DNA from: an uncultured Collinsella sp.
Lineage (GTDB): Bacteria > Actinomycetota > Coriobacteriia > Coriobacteriales > Coriobacteriaceae
DNA length: 19,888 bases
NCBI GenBank assembly: GCA_900542945.1
Contig: UQPI01000038.1
Span: 1-19,888 of the forward strand
Direction: 5' to 3'
Part shown: positions 8,893 to 16,852 of the stretch, piece by piece
Layout: every line of letters starts with the position of its first letter
How positions within the stretch are numbered: the stretch's first letter is position 1
The notes under the pieces: generated by a model
Seen by the model: only the letters and a program-made list of their open reading frames with translations
What the model was told of the DNA's origin: nothing
Databases searched by the model: none
Position numbers and translations under genes: made by a program

Positions 8893-8937
8893 ACAAAGCG
8901 CTCATGTAGTTTAAACGCACGACGATAAGGAGCACCA

Positions 8938-10158
8938 GTGGGTAACCACTTCCGTACCTCCGGTGCGGGCGATGATGCCCCCAAGACGCAGACAGGCGTC
9001 CAGGGCAGTCGTTTCGCCACTCCGGATTCAGAGGGCCAGCTTGTTGCTCAGGCCCCCGCTCAGCCGGCAGATCAGGCACAGCCGGCATCCGATCCCTTTG
9101 CCTACAATCCCACCAGCGATGTCGCGCTTTCCGGCACGGCGGGTTTTGAGCCCGTTCAGGCCGTGACCGCTCGCGTGGAGCAGCCTCAGGCTGGCGCTGC
9201 CACGCCGCAGCCTACCATGGCCGGCATTCCCGACCCCATGGCCCCTGCGACACCGGCTCCTCAGCCTGCGCAGTCCGGTCTCTTTGCCGCTATTCCCGAC
9301 CCCACGCAGCCTGCTGCCCCGGTGGTCGAGAGCGATCAGGCGGCCGAGGTCGCAAGCCTCGATAACGCGCTCAACAACCCCGATTTTACGTCGGTGTTTG
9401 CGCCCATCGATCCGCAGGCCAGCCGCAAGAAGATGGCCAAGCAGGCCGGTGTCGAGCCCGTCATCCTTATGGAGCATGTCACCAAGATCTATCCGGCACA
9501 GCCCAACAAGCCTGCACTCGACGACATCAACATCGAGATCTATCCGGGCGAGTTCGTCTTCCTGGTCGGTCACTCCGGCTCGGGTAAGACCACGCTGCTG
9601 TCGACGCTCAACCGCGACGTCAAGCCGACGAGCGGTCGCATCCTGGTTGCCGGTCAGGACCTCATGAAGATCAAGAACCGCAAGGTTCCGTTCCTGCGCC
9701 GCCAGATTGGCGCCGTGTTCCAGGACTTTAAGCTCCTGCCGCAAAAAACCGCCTACGAAAACGTGGCGTTTGCTCTGCAGTGCATCGGCAAGCCCAAGGG
9801 CGTCATTCGCAGCCAGGTGCCGGAGGTGCTGCGTCTGGTCGGTCTGGCCGATCAGATGGACTCGCTGCCCGACCAGCTTTCCGGTGGCGAGCAGCAGCGC
9901 GTCGCCGTCGCCCGCGCTATGGTCAACCGTCCGCCGCTGCTGATCTGCGACGAGCCCACGGGTAACCTCGACCCGGCGATCTCGCTGGGCATCATGAAGC
10001 TGCTCGAGCGTATTAACCGCACCGGCACCACCGTGATCGTCGCCACGCACGACCGCGAGATGGTCGATAGCATGCACCGTCGCGTGATCGCCCTCGAGGG
10101 CGGCCACGTTATCCGCGACCAGGAGAGGGGAGGTTACGGCAACTATGGCACCAACTAA
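8938..10158 (+). CDS. ftsE: cell division ATP-binding protein FtsE with long N-terminal extension
   Basis: 406 residues from GTG 8938, which has AAGGAG 5 bases upstream. FtsE is the ATPase partner of FtsX, coupling the divisome to extracellular peptidoglycan hydrolases. The ABC domain starts near residue 175. Walker A GHSGSGKTT begins at G211 (Lys217), followed by the Q-loop FQDFKLLP, signature LSGGEQQR, Walker B LLICDEPTGNLD and H-loop ATHD. FtsE is normally about 220-230 residues. Here ~170 extra residues rich in Pro, Ala, Gln and Asp precede it, apparently disordered, with two IPDP-centred repeats. An internal ATG at 9433 would give a normal-length FtsE but has no good ribosome site. The stop overlaps ftsX by 14 bases. 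Confidence 0.93.
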   Translation: MGNHFRTSGAGDDAPKTQTGVQGSRFATPDSEGQLVAQAPAQPADQAQPASDPFAYNPTSDVALSGTAGFEPVQAVTARVEQPQAGAATPQPTMAGIPDPMAPATPAPQPAQSGLFAAIPDPTQPAAPVVESDQAAEVASLDNALNNPDFTSVFAPIDPQASRKKMAKQAGVEPVILMEHVTKIYPAQPNKPALDDINIEIYPGEFVFLVGHSGSGKTTLLSTLNRDVKPTSGRILVAGQDLMKIKNRKVPFLRRQIGAVFQDFKLLPQKTAYENVAFALQCIGKPKGVIRSQVPEVLRLVGLADQMDSLPDQLSGGEQQRVAVARAMVNRPPLLICDEPTGNLDPAISLGIMKLLERINRTGTTVIVATHDREMVDSMHRRVIALEGGHVIRDQERGGYGNYGTN

Positions 10159-11065
10159 CGTGGGCTACTCCTTCAAAGAGGCAATCAGTCACTTCTTCCG
10201 TAACTGGACTACCTCGCTCGGCGCCGTCATCACGATCTTCCTTTCGCTGTTTATCATCGGCCTGTTCATCATGGGCTCCGCGATGCTGAACTCCGTGATC
10301 GGCACCGTCGAGGATCAGGTCGTCATCAACGCCTTTATTAGCGATGACGCCGACCAGGCAGATGTTCAGGCCTTTGAGGCTGAGCTCAAGACGTGGAGCA
10401 ACGTCAAGTCCGTGACGTACAAGGACAAGGACGACGCGCTGGCCGAGTATACGAGCAAGATGTCGGGCAACGCCGACGCCACCATGAGCGCGCTCGATGG
10501 CCAGAACCCGCTGCCGGCTTCGTTTGCAATTGAGATGGACGATCCGTCCAAGGTCGAGAGCACGGCCCAGAAGCTCAAGAAGAACGCCGACTTCCAGAAG
10601 ATCGCGGATGACGGCGACGTCAACGCGAGCGTGCTGTACGGCCAGGAGGAAGTGAGCCGCCTGTTCCAGGTGACCAACTACATCCGCATCGCCGCCGTGG
10701 TGCTCGTTGGCCTTTTGACCTTTATCGCATTCATCTTCATCAACAACACGATTCGCCTGTCCATCACGGCGCGTCGTCGTGAGATTGCGATTATGCGTCT
10801 GGTCGGCGCCAGCAACGGCTTCATTCGCGGCCCGTTTATCACCGAGGGCGTACTGCAGGCCATTTTGGGCTCGCTGCTTTCCATCGGCGTTCTGGAGCTG
10901 CTGCGCAATCTGATGATTCCGCGTTTGCAGGAGAGCATCGGCTGGATGTCGTTTGCCCTGCCGATGCAGTACTACCTGGTGACCTATGCTGCGCTGATTC
11001 TGGTCGGCGTGATTATCGGTCTCTTTGGTTCTGCCATCGCCATGCGCCGCTACCTGCGCGTGTAG
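10145..11065 (+). CDS. ftsX: cell division permease-like protein FtsX
   Basis: 306 residues from ATG 10145, inside the end of ftsE, with GGGGAGG about 11 bases upstream. FtsX forms the membrane half of the FtsEX complex, which activates cell-wall hydrolases. The layout is classic: a cytoplasmic N-terminus, TM1 (about 23-45), an extracellular domain of about 130 residues, then TM2 (180-200), TM3 (about 230-250) and TM4 (about 277-301). The RRREIAIMRLVGAS segment between TM2 and TM3 is the FtsX/MacB-type signature. The overlap with ftsE indicates translational coupling. A strong terminator follows, so no hydrolase gene is in this operon. Confidence 0.95.
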   Translation: MAPTNVGYSFKEAISHFFRNWTTSLGAVITIFLSLFIIGLFIMGSAMLNSVIGTVEDQVVINAFISDDADQADVQAFEAELKTWSNVKSVTYKDKDDALAEYTSKMSGNADATMSALDGQNPLPASFAIEMDDPSKVESTAQKLKKNADFQKIADDGDVNASVLYGQEEVSRLFQVTNYIRIAAVVLVGLLTFIAFIFINNTIRLSITARRREIAIMRLVGASNGFIRGPFITEGVLQAILGSLLSIGVLELLRNLMIPRLQESIGWMSFALPMQYYLVTYAALILVGVIIGLFGSAIAMRRYLRV

Positions 11066-11089
11066 GCATGCCTGGAATTCATCCCTTCC

Positions 11090-11123
11090 AACGGGTCGTC
11101 TCTTGCGGGGCGGCCCGTTTTTT
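11090..11123 (+). terminator. ftsEX operon terminator
   Basis: AACGGGTCGTC pairs with GGCGGCCCGTT (two G-U wobbles), followed by TTTTTT at 11118-11123. Confidence 0.9.
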
Positions 11124-11160
11124 GATCCCTAGGGGACGGCAGGAAAACGGATCATTTGGG

Positions 11161-11166
11161 TAGACT
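11161..11166 (+). promoter_or_regulatory. candidate rnr -10 TAGACT
   Basis: TAGACT, preceded by GGG, lies 34 bases before the rnr start and after the ftsX terminator. No convincing -35. The same GG(G/C)-TANNNT look recurs upstream of several genes here. Confidence 0.3.
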
Positions 11167-11200
11167 CTTTGGAGTTCGCAATCGATAGTTAGGAGGCGCC

Positions 11201-13336
11201 ATGGGGCGCAATAACAAGCATAAGCGTGGAGCTCGCAATAAGCGCGGGCCGGTGCGCAGCGAACGCCGTCCGAGCCTGACCGGGCGCGTGCAGCTCCATG
11301 AGCATAGCGCCTACGTTGTAACCGAAAACGGCGACTACAAGGTCATGGGCCGCGGTAAGCGCGAGATCATGGATGGCGATACCGTAGCCGTGAGCATTAA
11401 GAACAGCCCGCACGGTGAGCGGCGCGCCGTGATCGAAGGCGTGGTTGAGCGCGCAGCCATAAGCGTGGTGGGTACGTACCAGACCGCTGGTCCGCTCGGT
11501 GTGATCGAGCCACTCGATTCGCGCCTGAAGGCCGACTTCTTCATTCTGCCCGAGGATACCTCGGCGGATCGTCTGGGCGTTCACCCGGGTGATGCCGTTG
11601 TTGCGCGCATTTTGACCTACCCGACGCGCCTGGAATCGGGCACCGTGACGATCGAACGCCGCATTGGCGGAGATGACGCGCCCGATTTGGGCGTTCAATA
11701 CGTGATGGCGCGTTACGGCTATACCGATAGCTATCCCGAGGCCGCGCTGGACGAGGCCGAGGGGCTTTCGCTCGATGTGTCCGCGGCGCTTAAGGACCCG
11801 CTCCGCCGCGATCTGCGCGACCGCTTTGTTATCACGATCGACCCGGTCGACGCGCGCGACTTTGACGATGCCATTTCGCTTGAGCGCACGCCCGAGGGTG
11901 GCTACAAGCTGGGTGTGCATATCGCTGACGTTTCTCACTATGTGGCTTGGGACGGGCATATCGATCTTGAGGCTCGCCATCGTACGACATCGGTGTATCT
12001 GGCCGATCGCGTGCTTCCCATGCTGCCCGAACGCCTGTCCTGTGACCTGTGTTCGCTTCGCCCTGACGAGGACCGTCTTGCGTTTACCGTTGACATTGAA
12101 CTCGATGCGCAGGGTCGCGTGCGGCATTACGATCCGTACCCCAGCGTGATTCGCTCGCGTGTGCGTATGGACTATGACGGCGCCGAGGCGCTGCTGGTGC
12201 GTGCCGGCGCGGTGGAGTATGGGGTGCTGGAGGGTGCGGCCGAGGATGTTGCGGCTGCTGAGGCCTCGCGCGAGGAGGCGCTTGAGCGCGGTCTTGCGTG
12301 CGAGGAAACTGCTCGCGGCTATAACGTCGACCTCGGCGATTTTCTTGTCGCCGCCAACGAACTCGCCGAACTTCGCCGTCGTATTCGTCGTGCCCGCGGC
12401 TCAGTCGATTTTGACACGGCCGAGATTCGCGCTCTATTGGATGAGGACGGAGTACCCGTGCAGATTGTGGCGCGCGAGCGTTCGTGTGCCACGTCGCTTA
12501 TCGAGGAAGCCATGCTGCTCGCCAACGAGTGCGTTGCAGGGTGGCTGGCAGACCGTGATATCGAGGCCTGCTATCGCGTGCATGAGGATCCGAGCCCCGA
12601 TAGCCTGCACGGTGCCGCCGTTGCGCTGGCGCAGCTGGGCATCATCGACGATCGCCGTGCTGCCGGTATCGCCCTGGGGAGTCCCGATGAGCTACAGGCT
12701 GCAGTTGATGCTGCCGCCGGTACGGCCAACGCACCGCTCGTCAACACGCTGCTTCTGCGCAGCATGCAGCGCGCACTGTACAAGCCGCGCAACGAGGGCC
12801 ACTTTGCGCTCGCCGCGCCGTGCTACTGTCACTTTACGAGTCCCATCCGTCGCTACCCCGATCTGGTGGTGCACCGCGTGCTCAAACTGCAGTTGGCCTA
12901 TGAGCAGCTCGGCGGCAAGGACGCCCTGGTCCGTACACCGCGGCTGATCGGCAAGGGGCGCGAGTCGCTGCCGCGCATTCTGCCGCAGATCTGCCGCGCA
13001 TGCAGCGATGCCGAGCGCGCGGCAGATGCCGCTAGCCATGCGACGCAAAAGATCAAGATTGCCCAGTACTATGAGGATCGCCTGGGCGAGCGCTATGCCG
13101 GAACGGTCTCATGGGTCAGCAGCATGGGCCTCTTTGTGCGCTTGGACCTGACGCAGGTCGAAGGCTTGGTTTCGATCAAGAGCCTGGGCAACGAGTGGTT
13201 CGAGTTCGACGAGGATGCGCTCACGCTCACAGGTGCCGACACGGGGACTCGCTATGAACTGGGTCAGCGCGTGATTATCGAGGTCTCGCGCGTCAATACC
13301 ACGCGTGGGCACTTGGACTTTAAGCTTATCCATTAG
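11201..13336 (+). CDS. rnr: ribonuclease R (RNB-family 3'-5' exoribonuclease)
   Basis: 711 residues, start supported by AGGAGG 4 bases upstream. RNase R degrades structured RNA processively from the 3' end. The order is a strongly basic N-terminal tail (about 1-25), OB-fold cold-shock domains (to about 190), the RNB catalytic domain, and a C-terminal S1 domain (about 628-711). The four catalytic aspartates of DPVDARDFDDA are present (D214, D220, D222, D223), with the spacing of the E. coli family. Further conserved segments are HIADVSHYV and SPIRRYPDLVVHR. The length is a little below E. coli RNase R, mainly through a shorter tail. It has no smpB next to it, which is a common neighbour elsewhere. 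It appears to be a single-gene unit. Confidence 0.95.
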   Translation: MGRNNKHKRGARNKRGPVRSERRPSLTGRVQLHEHSAYVVTENGDYKVMGRGKREIMDGDTVAVSIKNSPHGERRAVIEGVVERAAISVVGTYQTAGPLGVIEPLDSRLKADFFILPEDTSADRLGVHPGDAVVARILTYPTRLESGTVTIERRIGGDDAPDLGVQYVMARYGYTDSYPEAALDEAEGLSLDVSAALKDPLRRDLRDRFVITIDPVDARDFDDAISLERTPEGGYKLGVHIADVSHYVAWDGHIDLEARHRTTSVYLADRVLPMLPERLSCDLCSLRPDEDRLAFTVDIELDAQGRVRHYDPYPSVIRSRVRMDYDGAEALLVRAGAVEYGVLEGAAEDVAAAEASREEALERGLACEETARGYNVDLGDFLVAANELAELRRRIRRARGSVDFDTAEIRALLDEDGVPVQIVARERSCATSLIEEAMLLANECVAGWLADRDIEACYRVHEDPSPDSLHGAAVALAQLGIIDDRRAAGIALGSPDELQAAVDAAAGTANAPLVNTLLLRSMQRALYKPRNEGHFALAAPCYCHFTSPIRRYPDLVVHRVLKLQLAYEQLGGKDALVRTPRLIGKGRESLPRILPQICRACSDAERAADAASHATQKIKIAQYYEDRLGERYAGTVSWVSSMGLFVRLDLTQVEGLVSIKSLGNEWFEFDEDALTLTGADTGTRYELGQRVIIEVSRVNTTRGHLDFKLIH

Positions 13337-13361
13337 CCAAATCTCGACTCATGGCGGGAGA

Positions 13362-13397
13362 GCGGAGGGCGGTCTTTCGGGGCCGCCCTCCGCATTT
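13362..13397 (+). terminator. hairpin after rnr, likely terminator
   Basis: A perfect 11-bp stem GCGGAGGGCGG (13362-13372) / CCGCCCTCCGC (13383-13393) 25 bases after the stop. The following ATTTGG is a poor T tract. Confidence 0.65.
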
Positions 13398-13454
13398 GGA
13401 TCATGGCTACCTTGCCGTCTGCTCGGCCGCCCGCTTACCTGCTATTCGAGAGGT

Positions 13455-13494
13455 AAAACCTACCAAAATAAACCTGTCCCTTTTTGGCAGGTTT
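13455..13494 (+). repeat. small hairpin repeat, copy D (upstream of the recombinase)
   Basis: 36 of 38 bases match 1356-1393, in the same orientation. ACCTACCAAAA faces TTTTGGCAGGT with one mismatch, around a loop with AACCTGTCCC. It ends 20 bases before the recombinase start codon, so it would lie in or next to that gene's leader. Confidence 0.75.
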
Positions 13495-13513
13495 ACAAGA
13501 AAGCGGGGATGAG

Positions 13514-14119
13514 ATGGCGACGGTGTATGGTTATGCGCGGGTGAGTTCGCGCGATCAGAATCTTAATCGGCAGCTGGATGCGCTGGGCGCCTATGGCGTG
13601 GGCTCGGCGAATATTTATGCCGACCATGCGAGCGGCAAGGACTTCGATCGACCGCGCTATCGCGAGCTGCTGCACGTCCTGGGAGACGGGGACGTGCTGG
13701 TGGTGCTTTCTATCGACCGACTTGGTCGTAATTACTCCGAGATTCTTGAGGAATGGCGTCGCATTACCAAGGAGCTCGGGGTTGCCATTGTGGTGTTGGA
13801 CATGCCATTGCTTGACACGCGCGCCAGGGCAAGCGGCACGCCGGATGTGACTAATACCCTGATTGCCGATATTGTGCTGCAACTGCTGAGCTACGTGGCG
13901 CAGGTGGAGCGCGAGAATATCCATCGGCGCCAAGCGGAGGGAATTGCAGCGGCGCGGGCGCGAGGGGTCCGTTTCGGTCGACCTCGCAAGCCGTGCCCTC
14001 CTCAGTTTGATCTGGTACGCGATAGCTATGAGGCGGGCAATATTACCCGCAGCCAGGCAGCAAAGTGCCTGGGCGTGTGCGTGGGGACGTTCGATCGCTG
14101 GATGCGCGAGGCGGGGTAG
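13514..14119 (+). CDS. small serine recombinase (resolvase/invertase family)
   Basis: 201 residues from ATG 13514; the upstream GCGGGGATGAG is a weak ribosome site. The N-terminal catalytic domain begins YGYARVSSRDQNLNRQL, with the nucleophile Ser at 11 (12 is also Ser). SIDRLGRN supplies D68, R69 and R72, matching the active-site residues of gamma-delta resolvase and Gin. The long helix runs through VERENIHRRQAEGIAAARARGV, then RFGRPRK and a C-terminal helix-turn-helix (about 177-201). The family makes double-strand exchanges at short sites for resolution or inversion. No transposase or cargo adjoins it. The repeat at 13455 lies just upstream. Whether it resolves, inverts or is a relic cannot be told from sequence alone; all key residues are intact. 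Confidence 0.9.
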   Translation: MATVYGYARVSSRDQNLNRQLDALGAYGVGSANIYADHASGKDFDRPRYRELLHVLGDGDVLVVLSIDRLGRNYSEILEEWRRITKELGVAIVVLDMPLLDTRARASGTPDVTNTLIADIVLQLLSYVAQVERENIHRRQAEGIAAARARGVRFGRPRKPCPPQFDLVRDSYEAGNITRSQAAKCLGVCVGTFDRWMREAG

Positions 14120-14188
14120 GGGTTTGCGCCGCTTTGGCGCTTCCTGTTGCGATTCAAATTTTGATACGGTGACGATGCCATTTGGGGC

Positions 14189-14194
14189 TACACT
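14189..14194 (+). promoter_or_regulatory. candidate -10 TACACT upstream of the VanZ-like gene
   Basis: TACACT preceded by GGC, 29 bases before the TTG start. TTGATA at 14161 is 22 bases away, too far for a normal spacer. Confidence 0.3.
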
Positions 14195-14223
14195 CGCTGA
14201 TATTCAAAAAAGGAGGTAGGCCC

Positions 14224-14805
14224 TTGGCGCGCGTAAAACAAATAATCGGATGGACCGCGATCGTTCTGTTTACTGCAACGCTGGCGGGCATCTGGGTGCT
14301 GACGGAGCAAAATGCGGTGGAGACGTCGTTGCTGAGCGAGTCCACCGCGCGTGTGGTGGAGGGTCAAGCTACGGGCGTACAGGCTGCCGATGTCGCGGGT
14401 GAAGCTCAGACCGAGAACGGGATGACCGGGGGCACCGATTCGGCTGCTTCGAATGTCCGGTCTGGCCGACTTGCTTCCATTCGCATGTGGGTGGGCACGA
14501 ACGTCCGTCGCGTTGCCCATACCGTAGAGTTTTTCTTCGTCGGATTGTTCGCCTCGGTGGTCGTGGTTTGCTTTTCCAGGCGTCCGTGGAGCGTATGCTC
14601 CCGTTGCGTGCCCGTGTTGCTCTTTTGCGCCGTCTGCTCCGTTGGCGATCAGGTACATAAGATCTTTGTTCCCGGCAGGCATTTCGACGTTATCGATTTA
14701 GGATTCGATGCTGCGGGCTATGTTACCGCGATGCTGCTGGTATTGCTGGCAGCGGCGTTGGTGCACTATGCGACTCGGCCGATTGGCGCCCATGCGAGGC
14801 GCTAG
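14224..14805 (+). CDS. VanZ-like membrane protein
   Basis: 193 residues from TTG 14224, chosen because AGGAGG ends 7 bases upstream. An in-frame ATG at 14182 lies before that site and inside the likely promoter. TM1 is at about 6-27. A polar segment (28-97) rich in Ala, Gly, Ser, Thr and Glu probably lies outside the membrane. TM2 (about 98-117) carries the HTVEFF motif (H99, E102). TM3 is at about 126-140, then GDQVHKIFVPGR with FDVIDLGFD (141-162), and TM4 at about 165-185. The H..EF and D.....F.PGR..D motifs are those of the VanZ family, first known from teicoplanin resistance clusters but widespread without a resistance role. The long insertion between TM1 and TM2 is unusual. No van genes are nearby. 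Confidence 0.75.
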   Translation: MARVKQIIGWTAIVLFTATLAGIWVLTEQNAVETSLLSESTARVVEGQATGVQAADVAGEAQTENGMTGGTDSAASNVRSGRLASIRMWVGTNVRRVAHTVEFFFVGLFASVVVVCFSRRPWSVCSRCVPVLLFCAVCSVGDQVHKIFVPGRHFDVIDLGFDAAGYVTAMLLVLLAAALVHYATRPIGAHARR

Positions 14806-14884
14806 CCGGTAACAAGCCCGTTTTTGATAATGCGACCTTGTTGAATTATTTTGTGTCGCGCGTATTTCCGAGCGGTCGGATTTG

Positions 14885-14912
14885 AGGGGCGAGCGGTAGA
14901 ACGCTCGCCCCT
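14885..14912 (+). terminator. hairpin after the VanZ-like gene, possible terminator
   Basis: A perfect 11-bp stem AGGGGCGAGCG / CGCTCGCCCCT with a 6-base loop, about 80 bases after the stop. No T tract follows, so termination is only likely. Confidence 0.5.
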
Positions 14913-14929
14913 TGTGCGCCACGATGCGG

Positions 14930-14974
14930 CACAATGTACCGTAAAAGCTGTTTGTATCCGGTACGAATCGTTCG
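14930..14974 (+). promoter_or_regulatory. candidate promoter/operator region of the mur genes
   Basis: A -10-like CACAAT (14930-14935) is followed by the dyad GTACCG-N17-CGGTAC (14936-14941, 14959-14964) and the smaller dyad CGAA-TCG-TTCG (14964-14974). The half-site centres are 23 bases apart, about two helical turns, suiting a dimer or tetramer such as the RpiR-type regulator encoded next. No proof that it binds. Confidence 0.35.
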
Positions 14975-15009
14975 TTGGTCTTTAATTCTTCTCAACGGAG
15001 GTGTTTGAG

Positions 15010-15861
15010 ATGGCAAACGGATTGCTTTTGCGGCTTCGCGAGCGTGAGCTCAGTGCGAGCCCGGCGGAACGCAATGTCATCGCATATGTAAGCGCTCATC
15101 CGCACGAGGTAGTCGGGCTGTCCGTCCGCGGTCTTGCCGATGTCACGTTCTCCTCGCCCTCGAGCATTTTGCGCTTTTGCAAGCGCTTGGGTTTTGCGGG
15201 CTACAAGGAGTTCCAGCGCGAACTGATTGCCGAGCTGGCGCTCTTGGGTGACAAGAAAGACGTTGCCCTCGAGGACATCTCCATGGATGACAGCGTCGAA
15301 CGTATCGTGGGGAAGGTGATGAAAAGCAACGTGCGCACGATCGAAGCGACGGCGCGAACGCTCGATTACACCGTCTTGGAGCGATGTGCGGCCTATCTTA
15401 AGCGGGCACGTGCGGTCAATCTGTTCGGTATCGGTGCCTCTCGTTTGGTCGCGCACGATCTGGCGCAAAAGCTCATGCGTGTCGACAAAGAGTGCTATCT
15501 GTACGACGACTGGCATGATCAGCTCTTGTGTGCCAAGAACATGCATGAGGGCGATATGGCAATCGCCTTTAGCTACTCGGGCTTGACGCAAGAGGTGCTG
15601 GACTGCGCCGCCGAGGCCCAACGTCACAACTGTCCCGTTGTGGCCGTGACCAAAGTAGATGGATCATCCAAGCTTGCCACCATGGCCGATGCCGTGCTCG
15701 GCGTCGCTGCGAGTGAGCCCTTGGTCCGCAGCGGTGCCATGGCTTCGCGTATGGCCCAGCTTATGGTTGTCGATGCCCTGTACGCTGCTTACGTTGCCAG
15801 CGACTACGAACGAGCGACGCATGTCATTAAGCAAAACTACATCGAGAAACAGGAAAGATGA
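15010..15861 (+). CDS. RpiR/MurR-family transcriptional regulator (HTH + SIS)
   Basis: 283 residues from ATG 15010, with GGAGG 8 bases upstream; an in-frame GTG at 15001 overlaps that site. The N-terminal HTH_6 domain has its recognition region at about 38-62 (LADVTFSSPSSILRFCKRLG). A SIS sugar-phosphate isomerase-like domain covers about 125-255, with GIGASRLVAHD and FSYSGLTQEVLD, where phosphosugar effectors bind. It directly precedes murQ (10 bases from stop to start), and its TGA lies just before the murQ ribosome site. By context it should control the mur genes in response to MurNAc-6P, as MurR does in E. coli. That role is inferred from position and family; other RpiR proteins sense other sugar phosphates. 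Confidence 0.88.
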   Translation: MANGLLLRLRERELSASPAERNVIAYVSAHPHEVVGLSVRGLADVTFSSPSSILRFCKRLGFAGYKEFQRELIAELALLGDKKDVALEDISMDDSVERIVGKVMKSNVRTIEATARTLDYTVLERCAAYLKRARAVNLFGIGASRLVAHDLAQKLMRVDKECYLYDDWHDQLLCAKNMHEGDMAIAFSYSGLTQEVLDCAAEAQRHNCPVVAVTKVDGSSKLATMADAVLGVAASEPLVRSGAMASRMAQLMVVDALYAAYVASDYERATHVIKQNYIEKQER

Positions 15862-15871
15862 GGTGAATGAA

Positions 15872-16795
<924 letters not shown>

Positions 16796-16852
16796 GTGCG
16801 CGGCGTGAGCTGATATGACATCCAGACGAGATACCCAATACAAGGAGGAGTT

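Larger units (their letters stand above)
8488..8937 (+). other. 450-base non-coding gap between transketolase and ftsE
   Basis: It holds a terminator (8534-8567), a 128-base palindrome (8707-8834) and a candidate ftsE -10 (8887-8892). The short octamer AGCAAAGT/AGCAAAGC recurs near 8596, 8630 and 8870. Open frames on either strand cross the palindrome and are artefacts of it. The stretch 8568-8706 shows nothing I recognise. Confidence 0.6.

Noticed and set aside
8658..9088. Open frames on both strands across the palindrome upstream of ftsE
   Set aside because: Their sequences are produced by the inverted repeat itself and show no conserved features.
13337..15009. Complete transposon or integron around the serine recombinase
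   Set aside because: No transposase, cargo, terminal inverted repeats or target duplication found; only the recombinase and one short repeat.
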